NCBI RefSeq assembly: GCF_020075495.1
Contig: NZ_JABYQT010000001.1
Span: 62,001-126,000, forward strand
Direction of reading: 5' to 3'
DNA length: 64,000 nt
Source: Vreelandella aquamarina
GTDB lineage: Bacteria; Pseudomonadota; Gammaproteobacteria; Pseudomonadales; Halomonadaceae
Shown: one piece after another, positions 28,935-40,697 of the stretch
Position numbering within the stretch: position 1 is the stretch's first letter
Layout: each line of letters begins with the position of its first letter
The notes under the pieces: generated by a model
What the model was told of the DNA's origin: nothing
Database searches by the model: none
The model's input: only the letters and a program-made list of their open reading frames with translations
Translations under genes and position numbers: made by a program

Positions 28935-30401
28935 TCACGGGTTTCTCGGTGGGACAAGTTCGAACGGCAGCAGCGAAGGGCTGTCGCTGCCCGAACGCTC
29001 GAGGTGGAAAAACTGCTGACGACTACGCTCCACGTACTCGATCATTTCGTAGTAGCGGCGAATATTGCGCACGTAGATGACCGGCTCTCCGCCGCGCGCG
29101 TAGCCGTGGCGGGTCTGGCCGTACCAGGCCTGATGCTGCAAGAGCGGCAGGGACTCGCGCACGTCGCGCCACAGGTTCGGGTCGCCGCCACGGGTTTCGG
29201 TGATCTTGCGTGCATCGTAAAGATGCCCAAGCCCTATGTTGTAAGCCGCCATGGCCATGTACAGGCGATCATTTCCGGTGATGCTTTCCGGCAGTCGGTC
29301 CTTGAGGCTGCGCAGGTAGCGCGCGCCACCATCGATACTCTGCGCTGCGTCGCGCCGGTTGTTGACGCCCATTTCGTCGGCGGTCGGGTGGGTCAACATC
29401 ATCAATCCGCGCACGCCGGTCGGCGAGACGGCTTCTTCATCCCAGTGCGACTCCTGATAACCCACGGCGGCCAGCAGCTTCCAGTCAAACCCGGTATCGC
29501 TGGCGGCCTGCTGGAAAAGCTCGACGAGCGGCGGCAGGCGGGCGTCCAGATGGGCAAGAAAGGTGCGTGTACCCACATACTCCAGATAGTCATCGTGGCC
29601 AAAGTAGCGGTTGACCAGGTGATTGAGCGTGCCGCTTTCATCCAGATCCTGCAAGAACCGATTGGCTTCCTCCAGCAGCCCCAGTCCACGCCCGCTGGGC
29701 ACGGCCCATACCATGGAGAGCGGGTCACCCACCAGAAAGCCGCGCTCGACCTCGGGGAAGAACAGGCGGTTGAGCCTGAACTGGTGATCAAAGATTACCG
29801 CCGCGTCGAGCGCTCCGCTCTCTACCTGGGCAAGCAGCTCGGCAATTTCAAGTGCCGGGGACTCCTTCCAGCTCAAGGCGGGGTACTCCTGCTGGAGCTC
29901 GCGCAGCGCTTCGCTGGTGCCTGCGTCGCTCAGGGTGCCAAGCTCGAGCCCGACCAGGTCGGCTGGCTCCTGTATACCGTAAAGGCCGCGGCGATAGACC
30001 ACCAGCGGCTGCATCTGAATGATCGGGCGGGTGTAATGTATTCCGGGAGTGGCGGGCTTGAGCGGCAGGGCCGCGGCACCAAAATCGCCCCGCTCACGCA
30101 CCGCCGAAAGCACGCTCTCAGGATGGTGCTTGGCGTTCAGGTTCAGGCTGACGCCCAGATGCTCGGCAAACAGGTGCATCAGCTCATACTCGAAACCGGT
30201 CGGCCCCTGGCGTCCTTCGTAGTAGGTCGTGGGCGTATTGCGGGTATGGGCGGTAATGAAATCACGTGCCTTGATCTGCGCTAGATGCTCCCCTGGCAAG
30301 AGCTTGGGAAACGTCGGCACAAGAATCAGTAAAACAATGATTAGTAACGCAAAATAGAGGCGCGAGCGGGGCGGGAGATGGCGGTGAATCAGCGTCGGCA
30401 T
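28935..30401 (-). CDS. mltF: Membrane-bound lytic murein transglycosylase F
   Basis: Cleaves peptidoglycan glycan strands to anhydromuropeptides at the outer membrane. Residues about 14-32 are a hydrophobic export segment without an obvious lipobox. Residues about 40-270 form a periplasmic-binding-protein (SBP_bac_3) domain, the regulatory part of MltF. A C-terminal SLT domain carries the catalytic Glu317 in [16 protein letters not shown], followed by [16 protein letters not shown]. At 488 residues it matches MltF. It is divergent from purL. The usual neighbour tadA is displaced by the crt block. The ribosome site is weak. Confidence 0.94.
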   Translation of the reverse strand: MPTLIHRHLPPRSRLYFALLIIVLLILVPTFPKLLPGEHLAQIKARDFITAHTRNTPTTYYEGRQGPTGFEYELMHLFAEHLGVSLNLNAKHHPESVLSAVRERGDFGAAALPLKPATPGIHYTRPIIQMQPLVVYRRGLYGIQEPADLVGLELGTLSDAGTSEALRELQQEYPALSWKESPALEIAELLAQVESGALDAAVIFDHQFRLNRLFFPEVERGFLVGDPLSMVWAVPSGRGLGLLEEANRFLQDLDESGTLNHLVNRYFGHDDYLEYVGTRTFLAHLDARLPPLVELFQQAASDTGFDWKLLAAVGYQESHWDEEAVSPTGVRGLMMLTHPTADEMGVNNRRDAAQSIDGGARYLRSLKDRLPESITGNDRLYMAMAAYNIGLGHLYDARKITETRGGDPNLWRDVRESLPLLQHQAWYGQTRHGYARGGEPVIYVRNIRRYYEMIEYVERSRQQFFHLERSGSDSPSLLPFELVPPRNP

Positions 30402-30581
30402 GGGGTCTTGTCAGCTTGAAACAAGCTGCCACGATACCCAGCCGAGGGCAGGCTGTCACCTTGTTGATTTCGTGTGGCCGCCGCTTTCCAGTATCATGGT
30501 GCCAACCAGTGTCATGAAGGGGGCCGCCTGGCGGCCTCTATTACCCTGCTCGAATTCTCCCTGCTCTAGAGGCTTCAGGAT

Positions 30582-33500
30582 ATGCTCGAACTGCGAGGCG
30601 CGCCCGCCCTTTCTGCCTTCCGTCATACACGGCTGTTAACGGTGCTGCGTGAACGTGTCCCCGAGGTGGAGGCGCTGTCTGCCCACTATGTTCATTTCAT
30701 TGATCACCGTGAAGAGCTCAGTGATGCCTCCCGCGAGCGCCTGGCCCAACTGCTGGACTACGGCACCGCGCTCCAGGATGCCGAGCTGGACGATGGCCGG
30801 CGCTTTCTGGTCGTGCCGCGCCTAGGAACGCAGTCCCCCTGGTCCTCCAAGGCGACCGACATTGCCCACAACTGCGGGCTTGACGGTGTCCGCCGCATCG
30901 AGCGGGGCGTGGATTACCGGGTCGCCTTCAGCAGTGCGCCTGACAGTGAGCGCCTGGCGGCCGTGGCGGCGCTGCTGCACGACCGCATGACCGAAACCGT
31001 GCTGGAAGACACCGCTGATGCGGCGCGGCTTTTCGCCCGCCACGACCCGGCGCCGCTGGGCAGCGTGGATATTCTGGGCAGTGGCCGCGAAGCGCTGGTG
31101 GTAGCCAACCGCGAGCTGGGCCTGGCTCTTGCCGACGATGAGGTCGACTATCTGGTCGATGCCTTCAACGAACTGAACCGCAACCCGACCGATATCGAGC
31201 TGATGATGTTCGCCCAGGCGAACTCCGAGCACTGCCGGCACAAGATCTTCAACGCCGACTGGGTGATCGACGGCGAGCCCCAGGCCCAGTCGCTGTTCAA
31301 GATGATCAAGAACACCTTTGCCACGTCGCCGGATAACGTGCTCTCCGCCTACAGCGATAACGCAGCGGTCATCAAGGGCAGCCAGGCCGGGCGTTTCTTC
31401 GCCACGCCCTTGACCGGTGCCGAAGACGAGCGCGCGCTTTACGGCGCGCATCAGGAGCCCATCCATATCCTGATGAAGGTGGAGACCCACAACCATCCGA
31501 CGGCGATTGCGCCTTTCCCGGGGGCAGCCACCGGCTCCGGCGGCGAGATCCGCGACGAGGGCGCCACCGGCATCGGCGGCAAGCCCAAGGCGGGGCTTGC
31601 CGGTTTCACCGTTTCCAACCTGCGCATTCCAGAGTTCGTGCAGCCCTGGGAAGCGTTCGATTACGGCAAGCCCGAGCGCATGCAGTCGGCGCTTTCCATC
31701 ATGCTGGAAGGCCCGATCGGCGGGGCGGCATTCAACAACGAGTTCGGCCGGCCCAACCTGACCGGCTACTTCCGTACCTACGAGCAGGAGGCGCTCAACG
31801 AGGGCGGTATCGAGCGGCGCGGCTTCCACAAGCCAATCATGATTGCCGGCGGGTATGGCAACATTCGCGCCCAGCACGTGCAGAAGGGCGATATCCCCGT
31901 CGGCGGCAAGCTGATCGTGATGGGTGGCCCGGCCATGCTGATTGGCCTGGGCGGCGGGGCGGCATCCAGCATGTCCTCGGGTACTTCCAGCGCCGATCTG
32001 GATTTTGCCTCGGTTCAGCGCGAGAACCCGGAGATCGAGCGCCGCGCCCAGGAAGTCATCGACCGCTGCTGGTCGCTGGGGGACAAGAACCCGATCCGCT
32101 TTATCCACGATGTAGGCGCAGGCGGGCTTTCCAACGCGCTGCCGGAGCTGGTGAAGGACGGCAACCGCGGCGGGCTTTTCGACCTGCGCGCCGTGCCCAA
32201 CGCCGAACCCGGCATGAGCCCGCTCGAAATCTGGTGCAACGAAGCCCAGGAGCGTTACGTGCTGGCGGTGGCGCCGGAAGACCTGGCGACCTTCGATGCG
32301 CTGTGCAAGCGCGAGCGCTGCCCTTATGCGGTCGTCGGCGAGGCCCAGGCGGATCACCACCTGGAAGTGCGCGATGGTCACTTCAATACCAAGCCGATCG
32401 ATCTGCCCATGAGCGTGCTGTTCGGCAAGCCGCCGAAGATGCAGCGCAGTTTCGAGCGTCGCACGCCCGAGCTTTCCGGCGTGATGCTGGATAACCTGGA
32501 TCTGCGCGAGGCGCTTGACCGCGTACTGCGCCTGCCTGCCGTGGCCTCCAAGAGCTTCCTGATCACCATTGGCGATCGCTCGATTACCGGGCAGGTTGCC
32601 CGCGACCAGATGGTCGGCCCCTGGCAGGTGCCGGTAGCGGATGTGGCAGTGACCACCGCCAGTTACGACACCCATGCCGGTGAAGCCATGGCAATGGGCG
32701 AACGCCCGCCGGTGGCCTTGATCGACCCGGCCGCCAGTGCCCGCCTGGCGGTGGCCGAGGCAATCACCAACCTGGCGGCGGCCCCGATTGCCAAGCTCTC
32801 CGATATCAAGCTCTCGGCCAACTGGATGAGCGCGGCGGATCATCCCGGCGAGAATCAAGCGCTGTATGACGCGGTACATGCGGTGGGCATGGAGCTTTGC
32901 CCGGCGCTTGGCATTGCCGTGCCGGTGGGCAAGGACTCGATGTCCATGCGCACCGCCTGGCAGGATGAGAACGAGCAGGGCGAGCTGGAGGCGAAAAGCG
33001 TCACCTCGCCGCTGGCGGCGGTGATTACCGGGTTCGCCCCGGTGGTCGATGCGCTGGCCACGCTGACGCCCCAGATCAACATGGAGCAGGATGAGTCGGA
33101 TCTGATCCTGATCGACCTGGGCAACGGCCGAAACCGTCTGGGTGGCTCGGCGCTTGCCCAGGTCTACGGTCAGGTGGGCGACAACTGCCCGGACCTGGAT
33201 GACCCGGAAGACCTGAAGGCGTTTTTCGAGGTAATCCAGGGGCTCAACCGTGATGGCAAGCTGCTGGCCTATCATGACCGCAGCGATGGCGGCCTGCTGG
33301 TGACCCTGCTGGAGATGGCCTTTGCCGCCCACGCCGGGCTCGAGATCAAGCTCGACTGGATGATCGACGAGCCGGTGGAAGCGCTCAACGCGCTGTTCTC
33401 CGAAGAGCTGGGCGCAGTGATTCAGGTCAACCGCCAGCACACCGAAGAAGTACTGACCCAATTTGCCGTGGCGGGCATCGAGACCTGCGGCGTCATCGCC

Positions 33501-34517
33501 CGACCGCGCTACGACGATCAGGTACGCGTCACCCTGTTCGAAGAGCCGCTGCTGGAAACTACCCGCCAGCTGACCCAGCGTACCTGGTCGGAGACCAGCT
33601 ACCGCCTTCAGGCGCTGCGCGACAACCCCGAGTGTGCCAAGAACGAGTTCGACAACCTGCTCGATGCACGCGACCCGGGCCTTTCGGCCACGCCGACGTT
33701 CGATGTCAACGAGGACATCAGCGCGCCGTTCGTCAACCTGGCCAAGCCCGCCATGGCGATACTGCGCGAGCAGGGCGTCAATGGTCAGGTCGAGATGGGC
33801 TGGGCCTTCGACAAGGCCGGTTTTGACGCGGTGGATGTGCACATGAGCGACCTCCTTGAAGGCCGCGTCAGCCTGGATGAATTCAAGGGGCTGGTCGCCT
33901 GTGGCGGCTTCTCCTATGGCGACGTACTGGGCGCTGGCGGCGGCTGGGCGAAGTCGGTGCTGTTCAACGAGCGCGCGCGCGAGCAGTTTGCGGCGTTCTT
34001 CAGCCGCGAGGACAGCTTCTCGCTGGGCGTGTGCAACGGCTGCCAGATGCTCTCCCAGCTCAAGTCGCTGATTCCCGGTGCCGAGGAGTGGCCTGGCTTC
34101 GTGCGCAACGAATCCGAGCAGTTCGAGGCACGGGTCGCCATGCTGCGGGTCGAGAAGACACCTTCGATCCTGCTGGCGGGTATGGAGGGCTCCCAACTGC
34201 CCATTGCCGTGGCCCACGGAGAAGGGCGTGCCGAGTTCCGCGACAGCGCGCATCTGCGCCGCATGCAGTCCAGCAACCAGATCGCCCTGCGCTATATCGA
34301 CAACTATGGCCAGGTCACTACCCGCTACCCGGCCAACCCCAATGGTTCGCCATCAGGCATTACCGGCCTGACCACGCCGGATGGCCGCGTGACCATCATG
34401 ATGCCTCACCCGGAGCGCGTGACCCGTGCGGTCACCAACTCCTGGCGCCCGGCAGAGTGGACACAAGACGGCGCCTGGCTGCGCATGTTCCGCAACGCGC
34501 GGGTATGGGTAGGCTAA
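30582..34517 (+). CDS. purL: Phosphoribosylformylglycinamidine synthase
   Basis: Fourth step of purine synthesis: FGAR plus glutamine and ATP give FGAM. The 1311-residue protein is the large, single-chain PurL of gammaproteobacteria: N-terminal PurS-like domain, linker, two AIR-synthase-like halves ([30 protein letters not shown]) and a C-terminal class I glutaminase with nucleophile Cys1151 in [10 protein letters not shown]. The ATG has GAGG nine bases upstream. It is monocistronic, divergent from mltF, and followed by a hairpin. No classical PurR box was seen upstream. Confidence 0.98.
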   Translation: MLELRGAPALSAFRHTRLLTVLRERVPEVEALSAHYVHFIDHREELSDASRERLAQLLDYGTALQDAELDDGRRFLVVPRLGTQSPWSSKATDIAHNCGLDGVRRIERGVDYRVAFSSAPDSERLAAVAALLHDRMTETVLEDTADAARLFARHDPAPLGSVDILGSGREALVVANRELGLALADDEVDYLVDAFNELNRNPTDIELMMFAQANSEHCRHKIFNADWVIDGEPQAQSLFKMIKNTFATSPDNVLSAYSDNAAVIKGSQAGRFFATPLTGAEDERALYGAHQEPIHILMKVETHNHPTAIAPFPGAATGSGGEIRDEGATGIGGKPKAGLAGFTVSNLRIPEFVQPWEAFDYGKPERMQSALSIMLEGPIGGAAFNNEFGRPNLTGYFRTYEQEALNEGGIERRGFHKPIMIAGGYGNIRAQHVQKGDIPVGGKLIVMGGPAMLIGLGGGAASSMSSGTSSADLDFASVQRENPEIERRAQEVIDRCWSLGDKNPIRFIHDVGAGGLSNALPELVKDGNRGGLFDLRAVPNAEPGMSPLEIWCNEAQERYVLAVAPEDLATFDALCKRERCPYAVVGEAQADHHLEVRDGHFNTKPIDLPMSVLFGKPPKMQRSFERRTPELSGVMLDNLDLREALDRVLRLPAVASKSFLITIGDRSITGQVARDQMVGPWQVPVADVAVTTASYDTHAGEAMAMGERPPVALIDPAASARLAVAEAITNLAAAPIAKLSDIKLSANWMSAADHPGENQALYDAVHAVGMELCPALGIAVPVGKDSMSMRTAWQDENEQGELEAKSVTSPLAAVITGFAPVVDALATLTPQINMEQDESDLILIDLGNGRNRLGGSALAQVYGQVGDNCPDLDDPEDLKAFFEVIQGLNRDGKLLAYHDRSDGGLLVTLLEMAFAAHAGLEIKLDWMIDEPVEALNALFSEELGAVIQVNRQHTEEVLTQFAVAGIETCGVIARPRYDDQVRVTLFEEPLLETTRQLTQRTWSETSYRLQALRDNPECAKNEFDNLLDARDPGLSATPTFDVNEDISAPFVNLAKPAMAILREQGVNGQVEMGWAFDKAGFDAVDVHMSDLLEGRVSLDEFKGLVACGGFSYGDVLGAGGGWAKSVLFNERAREQFAAFFSREDSFSLGVCNGCQMLSQLKSLIPGAEEWPGFVRNESEQFEARVAMLRVEKTPSILLAGMEGSQLPIAVAHGEGRAEFRDSAHLRRMQSSNQIALRYIDNYGQVTTRYPANPNGSPSGITGLTTPDGRVTIMMPHPERVTRAVTNSWRPAEWTQDGAWLRMFRNARVWVG

Positions 34518-34545
34518 GCGCCGCCTGGTAACACAACAGCAACGC

Positions 34546-34573
34546 ATGACGGCGGCCTTGGGGCCGCCGTCAT
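34546..34573 (+). terminator. Hairpin after purL
   Basis: ATGACGGCGGCC (34546-34557) and its exact complement (34562-34573) form a 12-bp stem with a 4-base loop, 28 bases after the purL stop. No U tract follows, so its strength as a terminator is uncertain. Confidence 0.65.
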
Positions 34574-34637
34574 CGCTTAGCGCAGGACTACCGGGCCCAT
34601 GGGCGCCTGGTTCAATCATTTTTGCCGAAGGAGCATC

Positions 34638-36398
34638 ATGTCGTCACCTGCCTTGCGGCCTTACCAGACGGATGCCGTGAAACGCGTCGTGGAGCACTTT
34701 CGCGGCTCCAGCGAGCCTGCCGTGGTGGTGCTGCCCACCGGCAGCGGCAAGTCGCTGGTCATCGCCGAGCTTGCCCGCCTTGCCCGTGGGCGTGTGCTGG
34801 TGCTTGCTCACGTGCGCGAACTGGTCGAGCAGAATCACGCCAAGTACCAGGCCTATGGGCTCGAGGCGGACATCTTCAGCGCCGGGCTCAAGCGCAAGGA
34901 GGCGTCGCGTCAGGTGGTGTTCGGCTCGGTGCAGTCGGTGGTGCGCAACCTGGACGCCTTCAACGATGCAGGCTTCACGCTGCTGGTGATCGACGAGTGC
35001 CACCGGGTCTCCCTGGACAAGGATGCCAGCTATCGCCAGGTCATCGATCACCTGCGGGCTCAGAATGAACATCTCAAGGTGCTGGGCCTGACCGCCACGC
35101 CCTATCGGCTGGGGCAAGGGTTCATCTACTACCGCCACTACCACGGCATGGTGCGCGGGGGCGAGGAGAGCTTCTTTCGCGACTGCGTGTTCGAGCAGCC
35201 TTTGCGGCTGATGGTCAAGCAGGGCTATCTGGCCGAGCCAAAACGCCTGGACATGGCCATTGAAGGCTATGATTTCTCGTTGCTGGCGCCTGCCGAGAGC
35301 GGCCATTACCGTGAAGCCGAGCTGAACCGGGTCGTGGCCGGCAACCGCGCCACGCCCATGATCATCCGCCAGATCATCGAGCGGGCCGCTGATCGCCAGG
35401 GAGTGATGATCTTTGCCGCCACCGTGGCCCATGCCGAAGAGATCATGGGCTACTTGCCGGCGGGGGAGGCGGCGCTGATTACCGGGGCTACGCCGTCGGT
35501 GGAGCGCACCGCGCTGATCGATGCCTTCAAGGCGCGCACGCTCAAGTATCTGGTCAACGTCTCGGTGCTGACCACGGGCTTCGATGCGCCGCACGTGGAT
35601 TTGATTGCCATGCTGCGCCCCACGGAGTCGGTGAGCCTCTATCAGCAGATTGCCGGGCGGGGCCTGCGCCTCTCGCCGGGCAAGCAGGAGTGCCTGATTC
35701 TGGATTACGCCGGCAACCCCTGGGATCTCTACGCGCCGGAAGTAGGCGAGCCGAAGCCGCCCGGTGACAACGAGCCGGTTCAGGTGCCGTGCCCGGCCTG
35801 TGGCCACGCCAACCTGTTCTGGGGCAAGCGCGACGGCGAGCTGGTCATCGAACACTTTGGCCGCCGCTGCCAAGGGCTGGTGGAGGATGACGACGGCCGC
35901 CGCGTTCAGTGCGATTTTCGCTTTCGCTTCAAGGTGTGCGACCACTGTGGCGCGGAGAACGATATCGCCGCCCGGCGATGTCACGGCTGCGAACAGCTGC
36001 TGGTGGATGCCGACGACAAGCTCAAGGACGCCCTGAAACTCAAGGACGCGCGGGTGCTGCGGGTCAGCGGTATGCAGCTCGAGGCGACCCGCAACGGGCG
36101 CGGGCTGCCGCGGCTGAAGGTGACCTATCACGATGAGGACGGCGCGACGCTCGCCGAGTGGTTTGCCCTGGAAACCCCTGCCCAGCGCCGGGCGTTTTAT
36201 GCCGCCTTTCTGCGCCGCCACCTGCGCGCGCCGGGCACGCCCTGGCAGCCGCAGACGCCGGAGGAGGTCATCGCCGACGAGCGGCGCCTGCGCGCACCGG
36301 ATTTCGTGGTCGGGCGCAAGGTGGGGCGGCATTTTCAGATTCGCGACAAGCTTTTCGATTACCATGGCCGCTACCGCAAGGCCGACGAGGCCGGCTGA
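34638..36398 (+). CDS. radD: DNA repair helicase-like ATPase RadD
   Basis: Superfamily 2 ATPase of the RadD (YejH) type, which in E. coli acts in double-strand-break and crosslink repair with RecA and SSB. Walker A is LPTGSGKS, motif II is IDECHR, motif [13 protein letters not shown], and motif [12 protein letters not shown]. Two zinc-finger-like cysteine groups follow ([19 protein letters not shown] and CHGC). It has 586 residues, the length I recall for the E. coli protein. The ATG at 34638 has GGAG four bases upstream. It is followed 71 bases later by scpA and could be cotranscribed. Confidence 0.92.
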   Translation: MSSPALRPYQTDAVKRVVEHFRGSSEPAVVVLPTGSGKSLVIAELARLARGRVLVLAHVRELVEQNHAKYQAYGLEADIFSAGLKRKEASRQVVFGSVQSVVRNLDAFNDAGFTLLVIDECHRVSLDKDASYRQVIDHLRAQNEHLKVLGLTATPYRLGQGFIYYRHYHGMVRGGEESFFRDCVFEQPLRLMVKQGYLAEPKRLDMAIEGYDFSLLAPAESGHYREAELNRVVAGNRATPMIIRQIIERAADRQGVMIFAATVAHAEEIMGYLPAGEAALITGATPSVERTALIDAFKARTLKYLVNVSVLTTGFDAPHVDLIAMLRPTESVSLYQQIAGRGLRLSPGKQECLILDYAGNPWDLYAPEVGEPKPPGDNEPVQVPCPACGHANLFWGKRDGELVIEHFGRRCQGLVEDDDGRRVQCDFRFRFKVCDHCGAENDIAARRCHGCEQLLVDADDKLKDALKLKDARVLRVSGMQLEATRNGRGLPRLKVTYHDEDGATLAEWFALETPAQRRAFYAAFLRRHLRAPGTPWQPQTPEEVIADERRLRAPDFVVGRKVGRHFQIRDKLFDYHGRYRKADEAG

Positions 36399-36469
36399 GG
36401 CGCCAGCGCTTGCCTCTGCCGGTTTTGCTACACTGCCCGCCAGCCCATTGACCAGGAGATAGCTACCGC

Positions 36470-37393
36470 GTGAGCGAGACACAAGGCGCCCCGGCTGAGA
36501 CAGATTTACCCCCTGACACCGCATCAGCGCCGGTGCAGGAAGCGCTTGGGCGGTTGTTCGACGAGCCGATCACCCAGTTGCCGGAGGATCTGTACATTCC
36601 GCCAGAAGCGCTGCGCGTGTTTCTGGAAACCTTCGAAGGCCCGCTGGACCTGCTGCTCTATCTGATCCGCCGGCAGAACCTGGATATCCTGACCATCAAC
36701 GTGGCCGCCATCACTCACCAGTACATCGAGTACGTGGAGCTGATGAAGGCCATGGAGATCGAACTTGCCGGCGAGTATCTCCTGATGGCGGCCATGCTGG
36801 CGGAGATCAAGTCGCGCACGCTGCTGCCAAGGCCGCCCAAGGCAGAAGGCGAGGAGGAAGAGGACCCGCGTGCCGAACTGATTCGAAGACTTCAGGAGTA
36901 CGAGCGCCTGAAGGCCGCGGCCGAAACCCTGGATACGCTGCCGCGCATGGGCCGCGACTGGTTCAGCGTGCAGGCCGGCCTGCCGCCGATCGAGGCGCGG
37001 GTGATTCATCCGGACGTGGAGCTCGATGAACTGCTCGGCGCGCTGTCTTCCGTTCTCAGGCGCGCCGAGCTCATTCAGGCGCACCAGATCAGCCGGGAGG
37101 TGCTCTCGACCCGTGAGCGCATGCTCAGGATCATGGAGCAGCTGACCCAGGAGCACTACACCCCCTTCGAGGCCCTGTTTGTGCTGGAAGAGGGACGGGC
37201 GGGCGTGGTGGTCACCTTCATGGCGATACTGGAGCTGGCCAAGGAGTCGATGATCGAGATCGTCCAGAATGCGCCGCTGTCGCCGATTCATGTACGCGCG
37301 CGCAGCGGTACCGAGGTCGATGCAGAAGAGGATGTGTTCGAGGCGTCGGCGTTTGACGAGCCGGCCTTCGAGCCCGATGAGAAGTCGCCATGA
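36470..37393 (+). CDS. scpA: Segregation and condensation protein ScpA
   Basis: Kleisin subunit that bridges SMC heads in chromosome condensation. The signature FEGPLDLLLYLIRRQNLDIL (about residues 60-79) and EYLLMAAMLAEIKSRTLLP are clear. It has 307 residues, somewhat long because of an acidic N-terminal extension and a C-terminal acidic tail. The start is GTG at 36470, with GGAG eleven bases upstream, a rather long spacing. It overlaps scpB by 4 bases. No smc or mukB is in the window. Confidence 0.94.
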   Translation: MSETQGAPAETDLPPDTASAPVQEALGRLFDEPITQLPEDLYIPPEALRVFLETFEGPLDLLLYLIRRQNLDILTINVAAITHQYIEYVELMKAMEIELAGEYLLMAAMLAEIKSRTLLPRPPKAEGEEEEDPRAELIRRLQEYERLKAAAETLDTLPRMGRDWFSVQAGLPPIEARVIHPDVELDELLGALSSVLRRAELIQAHQISREVLSTRERMLRIMEQLTQEHYTPFEALFVLEEGRAGVVVTFMAILELAKESMIEIVQNAPLSPIHVRARSGTEVDAEEDVFEASAFDEPAFEPDEKSP

Positions 37394-38211
37394 GAGACAC
37401 GACCCTAGACGACATTATGGAAGCGGCGCTTCTGGCCGCCGGCGAACCGCTGGCGCTGGAGCGCCTTGAAACGCTGTTTCTGGAACAGGAGCGCCCCGCC
37501 CGGCGGGAGCTTCGCGAGGCGCTGGCCAGGCTTTCGGCGCGCCACAAGGAGGGAGCGCTGGAGCTGGTCGAGACTGCTTCAGGGTTTCAGCTGCGCATTC
37601 GCCCACGGCTGTCGCATTGGGTGTCGCGGCTGTGGGACGAGCGCCCCCAGCGCTACTCCCGGGCGCTGCTGGAAACGCTGGCGCTGGTCGCTTATCGTCA
37701 GCCGGTTACCCGTGGAGACATCGAGGAGGTGCGCGGCGTCAGCGTGAGCAGTTCGATCATGCGCACCCTGATGGAGCGCGGCTGGATTCGCGTGGTCGGG
37801 CACCGCGACGTACCCGGACGACCGTCGGTCTATGCCACCACGCGCAGCTTTCTGGACGACTTCGGGCTCAAGACGCTGGATGCCTTGCCCCCCATGCACG
37901 AGCTTGCCAAGTGGGGCGAGAGCGACGACGCTGATACACAAGATACCCAGGAAGACCTGCCGCTGGCCAGCGCTTCAGCTGATGAGCAAGACGGGCAGGA
38001 AAGACTGGACGAGGCGCCGGAAAGCGTGCAGGATGCGCCACCCGAGACGGCTGAGACAGCCGACGACCACGCCGAGACGGCGTTAACCCAGCCGCTGAGC
38101 TTTGCCGATCTGGAAGCACGGCTCGCGGCACGTGCGCAGCGCACCGATGATGAAAGCGCCCGCACGCAGACCAATGATACGAGGTCAGACGATCATGACT
38201 CAGAGCACTAA
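37390..38211 (+). CDS. scpB: Segregation and condensation protein ScpB
   Basis: Winged-helix partner of ScpA. The core (residues about 5-175) contains two winged helices, with [27 protein letters not shown]-type sequence split around residues 95-120, and [17 protein letters not shown]. The C-terminal 90 residues are an acidic, low-complexity tail rich in Asp, Glu, Ala and Thr that is not part of the fold. Start codon overlaps the scpA stop (ATGA). The 3' end overlaps the rluB start by 17 bases. Confidence 0.93.
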   Translation: MRDTTLDDIMEAALLAAGEPLALERLETLFLEQERPARRELREALARLSARHKEGALELVETASGFQLRIRPRLSHWVSRLWDERPQRYSRALLETLALVAYRQPVTRGDIEEVRGVSVSSSIMRTLMERGWIRVVGHRDVPGRPSVYATTRSFLDDFGLKTLDALPPMHELAKWGESDDADTQDTQEDLPLASASADEQDGQERLDEAPESVQDAPPETAETADDHAETALTQPLSFADLEARLAARAQRTDDESARTQTNDTRSDDHDSEH

Positions 38212-39067
38212 CACGCCCCCCGCCAACGAAAAACTGCAAAAGGTGCTGGCGCGAGCCGGGCTTGGTTCACGGCGCGAGATGGAAACTGCCATTGCCGACG
38301 GCCGGGTGAAGGTCAATGGCCAGGTCGCCAAGCTGGGCGACCGCGTCGATATGCGTGACAAGGTCAATTTTGATGACCGGCCCGTGACGCTGCGCCCGGA
38401 AAACGAAGCGCCGCGCCGGGTGATCATGTACAACAAGCCCGAAGGCGAACTGTGCACGCGCAAGGACCCGGAAGGCCGTCGCACGGTGTTCGAGCGCCTG
38501 CCGCGCTTGAAAGGCGAGCGCTGGATCGCCATTGGCCGTCTGGATATCAATACCAGCGGCCTGCTGCTGTTCACCACCGATGGCGAACTCGCCAACCGCC
38601 TGATGCATCCCTCGACCCAGGTGGAGCGGGAGTACGCGGTGCGTGTGATGGGAGAGGTCAAGCGTGAGCATATCGTCGCCATGGTGGATGGCGTCATGCT
38701 CGAAGACGGCCCGGCGCGTTTTACCGACGTTCAGGAGTTCGGCGGCGAAGGCATCAACACCTGGTTCCACGTCGTGATCCTGGAGGGCCGCAACCGCGAA
38801 GTGCGTCGCCTGTGGGAATCCCAGGAGCTTACCGTCAGCCGCCTGAAGCGGGTGCGCTACGGCAATATCTTCCTGGACAAGCGCGCCAAGGCAGGCGAGT
38901 GGGTCGAGCTGACCCAGGACGAAGTCGATGACCTGGCCACGCTTGCCAACCTGGAAACCCGCAAGGTACCTGAGCTCACGCCCGACGAGAAGAACCGCTG
39001 GAGCCGTGACAAGAACAAGCGCCGTCCGGTGCAGGCGATGCGCAAGCCCAGGCAGAACCGTCGCTGA
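38195..39067 (+). CDS. rluB: 23S rRNA pseudouridine synthase RluB
   Basis: Makes pseudouridine 2605 of 23S rRNA. An N-terminal S4 domain (about residues 12-60, [16 protein letters not shown]) precedes the RsuA/RluB catalytic domain with the catalytic Asp in [18 protein letters not shown]. The tail is Lys/Arg-rich. It has 290 residues. The ATG at 38195 lies inside the scpB 3' end with GAGG ten bases upstream, implying coupling in a scpA-scpB-rluB operon, a common arrangement. RluE and RluF are relatives, but the scpB neighbourhood supports RluB. Confidence 0.93.
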   Translation: MTQSTNTPPANEKLQKVLARAGLGSRREMETAIADGRVKVNGQVAKLGDRVDMRDKVNFDDRPVTLRPENEAPRRVIMYNKPEGELCTRKDPEGRRTVFERLPRLKGERWIAIGRLDINTSGLLLFTTDGELANRLMHPSTQVEREYAVRVMGEVKREHIVAMVDGVMLEDGPARFTDVQEFGGEGINTWFHVVILEGRNREVRRLWESQELTVSRLKRVRYGNIFLDKRAKAGEWVELTQDEVDDLATLANLETRKVPELTPDEKNRWSRDKNKRRPVQAMRKPRQNRR

Positions 39068-39112
39068 GCGGCCTGACGAAAGCAGGGCGTTGAGAGAAAG
39101 CTAAAAAAGCCC

Positions 39113-39141
39113 TTGCCATCCATAAGTCGTATCTGTACTAT
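39113..39141 (+). promoter_or_regulatory. Promoter of the tRNA-Lys genes
   Basis: TTGCCA (39113-39118), exactly 17 bases, TACTAT (39136-39141). The first tRNA begins 16 bases after the -10. The discriminator region is moderately GC-rich, as in stringently controlled stable-RNA promoters. Confidence 0.75.
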
Positions 39142-39157
39142 ATGCATCCGTTCGAGG

Positions 39158-39233
39158 GGGTCGTTAGCTCAGTTGGTAGAGCAGTTGACTTTTAATCAAT
39201 TGGTCGTAGGTTCGAATCCTACACGACCCACCA
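39158..39233 (+). tRNA. tRNA-Lys(UUU), copy 1
   Basis: A 76-nucleotide cloverleaf including encoded CCA. The acceptor stem GGGTCGT pairs with ACGACCC. The D arm GCTCAGTTGGTAGAGC, the anticodon loop CTTTTAA with anticodon TTT, and the T arm with GTTCGAATC are all present. It is identical in all 76 positions to copy 2, 64 bases downstream, and both are probably cut from one transcript. Confidence 0.98.
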
Positions 39234-39297
39234 CTTGAACGAAATACGGCCCGGTCTTGAGCGGCGCTGTGATAGAACGTCATCAAAGCATGAATTT

Positions 39298-39373
39298 GGG
39301 TCGTTAGCTCAGTTGGTAGAGCAGTTGACTTTTAATCAATTGGTCGTAGGTTCGAATCCTACACGACCCACCA
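39298..39373 (+). tRNA. tRNA-Lys(UUU), copy 2
   Basis: Identical 76-nucleotide copy of the upstream tRNA-Lys with the TTT anticodon and encoded CCA. A terminator begins 6 bases after its 3' end, and no separate promoter was seen in the 64-base spacer, so the pair is a single transcription unit. Confidence 0.98.
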
Positions 39374-39379
39374 AATTCA

Positions 39380-39414
39380 ACGCCCCTGGTAGCCTCGCTG
39401 CCAGGGGCGTTTTG
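39380..39414 (+). terminator. Intrinsic terminator of the tRNA-Lys unit
   Basis: ACGCCCCTGG (39380-39389) pairs with CCAGGGGCGT (39401-39410), with further pairing inside, and is followed by TTTGCC. It lies directly after the second tRNA. The remaining 220 bases up to nadA hold only a small hairpin (AACAGGG 39599-39605 with CCCTGTT 39611-39617) and no gene. Confidence 0.88.
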
Positions 39415-39636
39415 CCGTGTGCGGCTTCTGCCTTCGCTGCCACTTGCGAAGCGCTGTGGCTTGCCACCACAATAGCCCACGCTTTTCGCGCTTGAAACAT
39501 GGTGCAAAGGCGGATCTGCGCCCGGCCGCCGCGAAAGACGCAAAGGCCTGGTGCAATGGCGGGCGGCAGCTGTGGATGACACTGCCGCGACGGTGTTCAA
39601 CAGGGGGATTCCCTGTTCGTCACAGTGGTAGACACG

Positions 39637-40668
39637 ATGACTATGATGACTACGGCAGAGCTTGATGCTCCGCAACAAAGCCCTTATTGCCCTACCCGTA
39701 TCCCTGCAGAAGACCAGGCGCGCGTGGCCGAGATAAAGGCACTGCTTCAGGCCAACAATGCGGTACTGGTTGCGCACTACTATACCGACGATGCCATTCA
39801 GCAGCTGGCCGAAGAGACCGGTGGCTGTGTGGCCGACTCCCTGGAAATGGCCCGCTTCGGCGCACGTCATGAGGCGACCACGCTAGTCGTGGCGGGCGTG
39901 CGTTTCATGGGCGAGACGGCCAAGATCCTGTCTCCGGAAAAGCGGGTGCTCATGCCAACCCTCGAGGCCACCTGCTCGCTGGACCTCGGCTGTCCCGAGG
40001 CGGCCTTCAATGCCTTCTGTGATGCTCACCCGGATCGCACGGTGGTGGTTTACGCCAACACCTCGGCCGCGGTCAAGGCGCGGGCTGACTGGGTAGTGAC
40101 TTCCTCCATTGCCGTCGAGGTGATCGAGCACCTGCAGGCCCGGGGAGAAAAGATTCTCTGGGCGCCGGACAAGCACCTGGGTGGCTATATCCAGAAAAAG
40201 ACCGGCGCGGACATGCTGCTGTGGGAAGGGGCCTGTATCGTCCATGAAGAGTTCAAGGCCAAGGGGATTGCAGACCTCAAGCGCCTTTACCCTGACGCTG
40301 CGGTGCTGGTGCATCCGGAGTCGCCGGAGCCCGTGGTGCGCATGGCGGATGTGGCCGGCTCGACCTCGCAGCTGATCAGCGCCGCAAAGACGCTGCCCAA
40401 TGACAAGCTGATCGTGGCCACGGACCGGGGGATTTTCTTCAAGATGCAGCAGGCGGTGCCGGGCAAGGCGCTGTTCGAGGCGCCTACCGCCGGTAATGGC
40501 GCCACCTGCCGTAGCTGCGCCCACTGCCCGTGGATGGCCATGAACGCGCTGGATAACCTGGCGGACGCCCTGCGCCAGGGCAGCGGCGAGATTGTGGTGG
40601 ACGAGGCGCTTCGTCTGCGTGCCCTGATGCCCCTGGAGCGGATGCTGAGTTTCAACGCCCGGCGCTAG
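39637..40668 (+). CDS. nadA: Quinolinate synthase NadA
   Basis: [4Fe-4S] enzyme condensing iminoaspartate with DHAP to quinolinate in NAD synthesis. The three cluster cysteines are in the expected places: [22 protein letters not shown] and the C-terminal [26 protein letters not shown] near the N-terminus is a family signature. I choose the ATG at 39637 (343 residues); a GTG at 39625 and further ATGs nearby are possible, and none has a good ribosome site. The partner nadC is in the window at 48.6 kb, but nadB is not. Confidence 0.95.
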   Translation: MTMMTTAELDAPQQSPYCPTRIPAEDQARVAEIKALLQANNAVLVAHYYTDDAIQQLAEETGGCVADSLEMARFGARHEATTLVVAGVRFMGETAKILSPEKRVLMPTLEATCSLDLGCPEAAFNAFCDAHPDRTVVVYANTSAAVKARADWVVTSSIAVEVIEHLQARGEKILWAPDKHLGGYIQKKTGADMLLWEGACIVHEEFKAKGIADLKRLYPDAAVLVHPESPEPVVRMADVAGSTSQLISAAKTLPNDKLIVATDRGIFFKMQQAVPGKALFEAPTAGNGATCRSCAHCPWMAMNALDNLADALRQGSGEIVVDEALRLRALMPLERMLSFNARR

Positions 40669-40697
40669 TACCGCGCGCAGCCAAGCCCTGCTTCACA

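Noticed and set aside
30402-30581. PurR operator upstream of purL
   Set aside because: No ACGCAAAC-type palindrome was found in the mltF/purL spacer.
30822-34253. Open reading frame of 1143 codons antisense to purL
   Set aside because: It mirrors the full-length conserved PurL frame and reads as His/Gln/Arg/Ala-rich sequence with no domain. Long antisense frames are expected in GC-rich genes.
34644-36524. Minus-strand open frame opposite radD
   Set aside because: radD has all helicase motifs in the plus frame and full E. coli length; the antisense frame has none.
39158-39373. Tandem repeats as a CRISPR array
   Set aside because: There are only two copies of 76 bases with a 64-base spacer, and each folds as a canonical tRNA-Lys.
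39599-39617. Riboswitch upstream of nadA
   Set aside because: Only a small 7-bp hairpin is present; nothing resembling a known NAD-related riboswitch was recognised.
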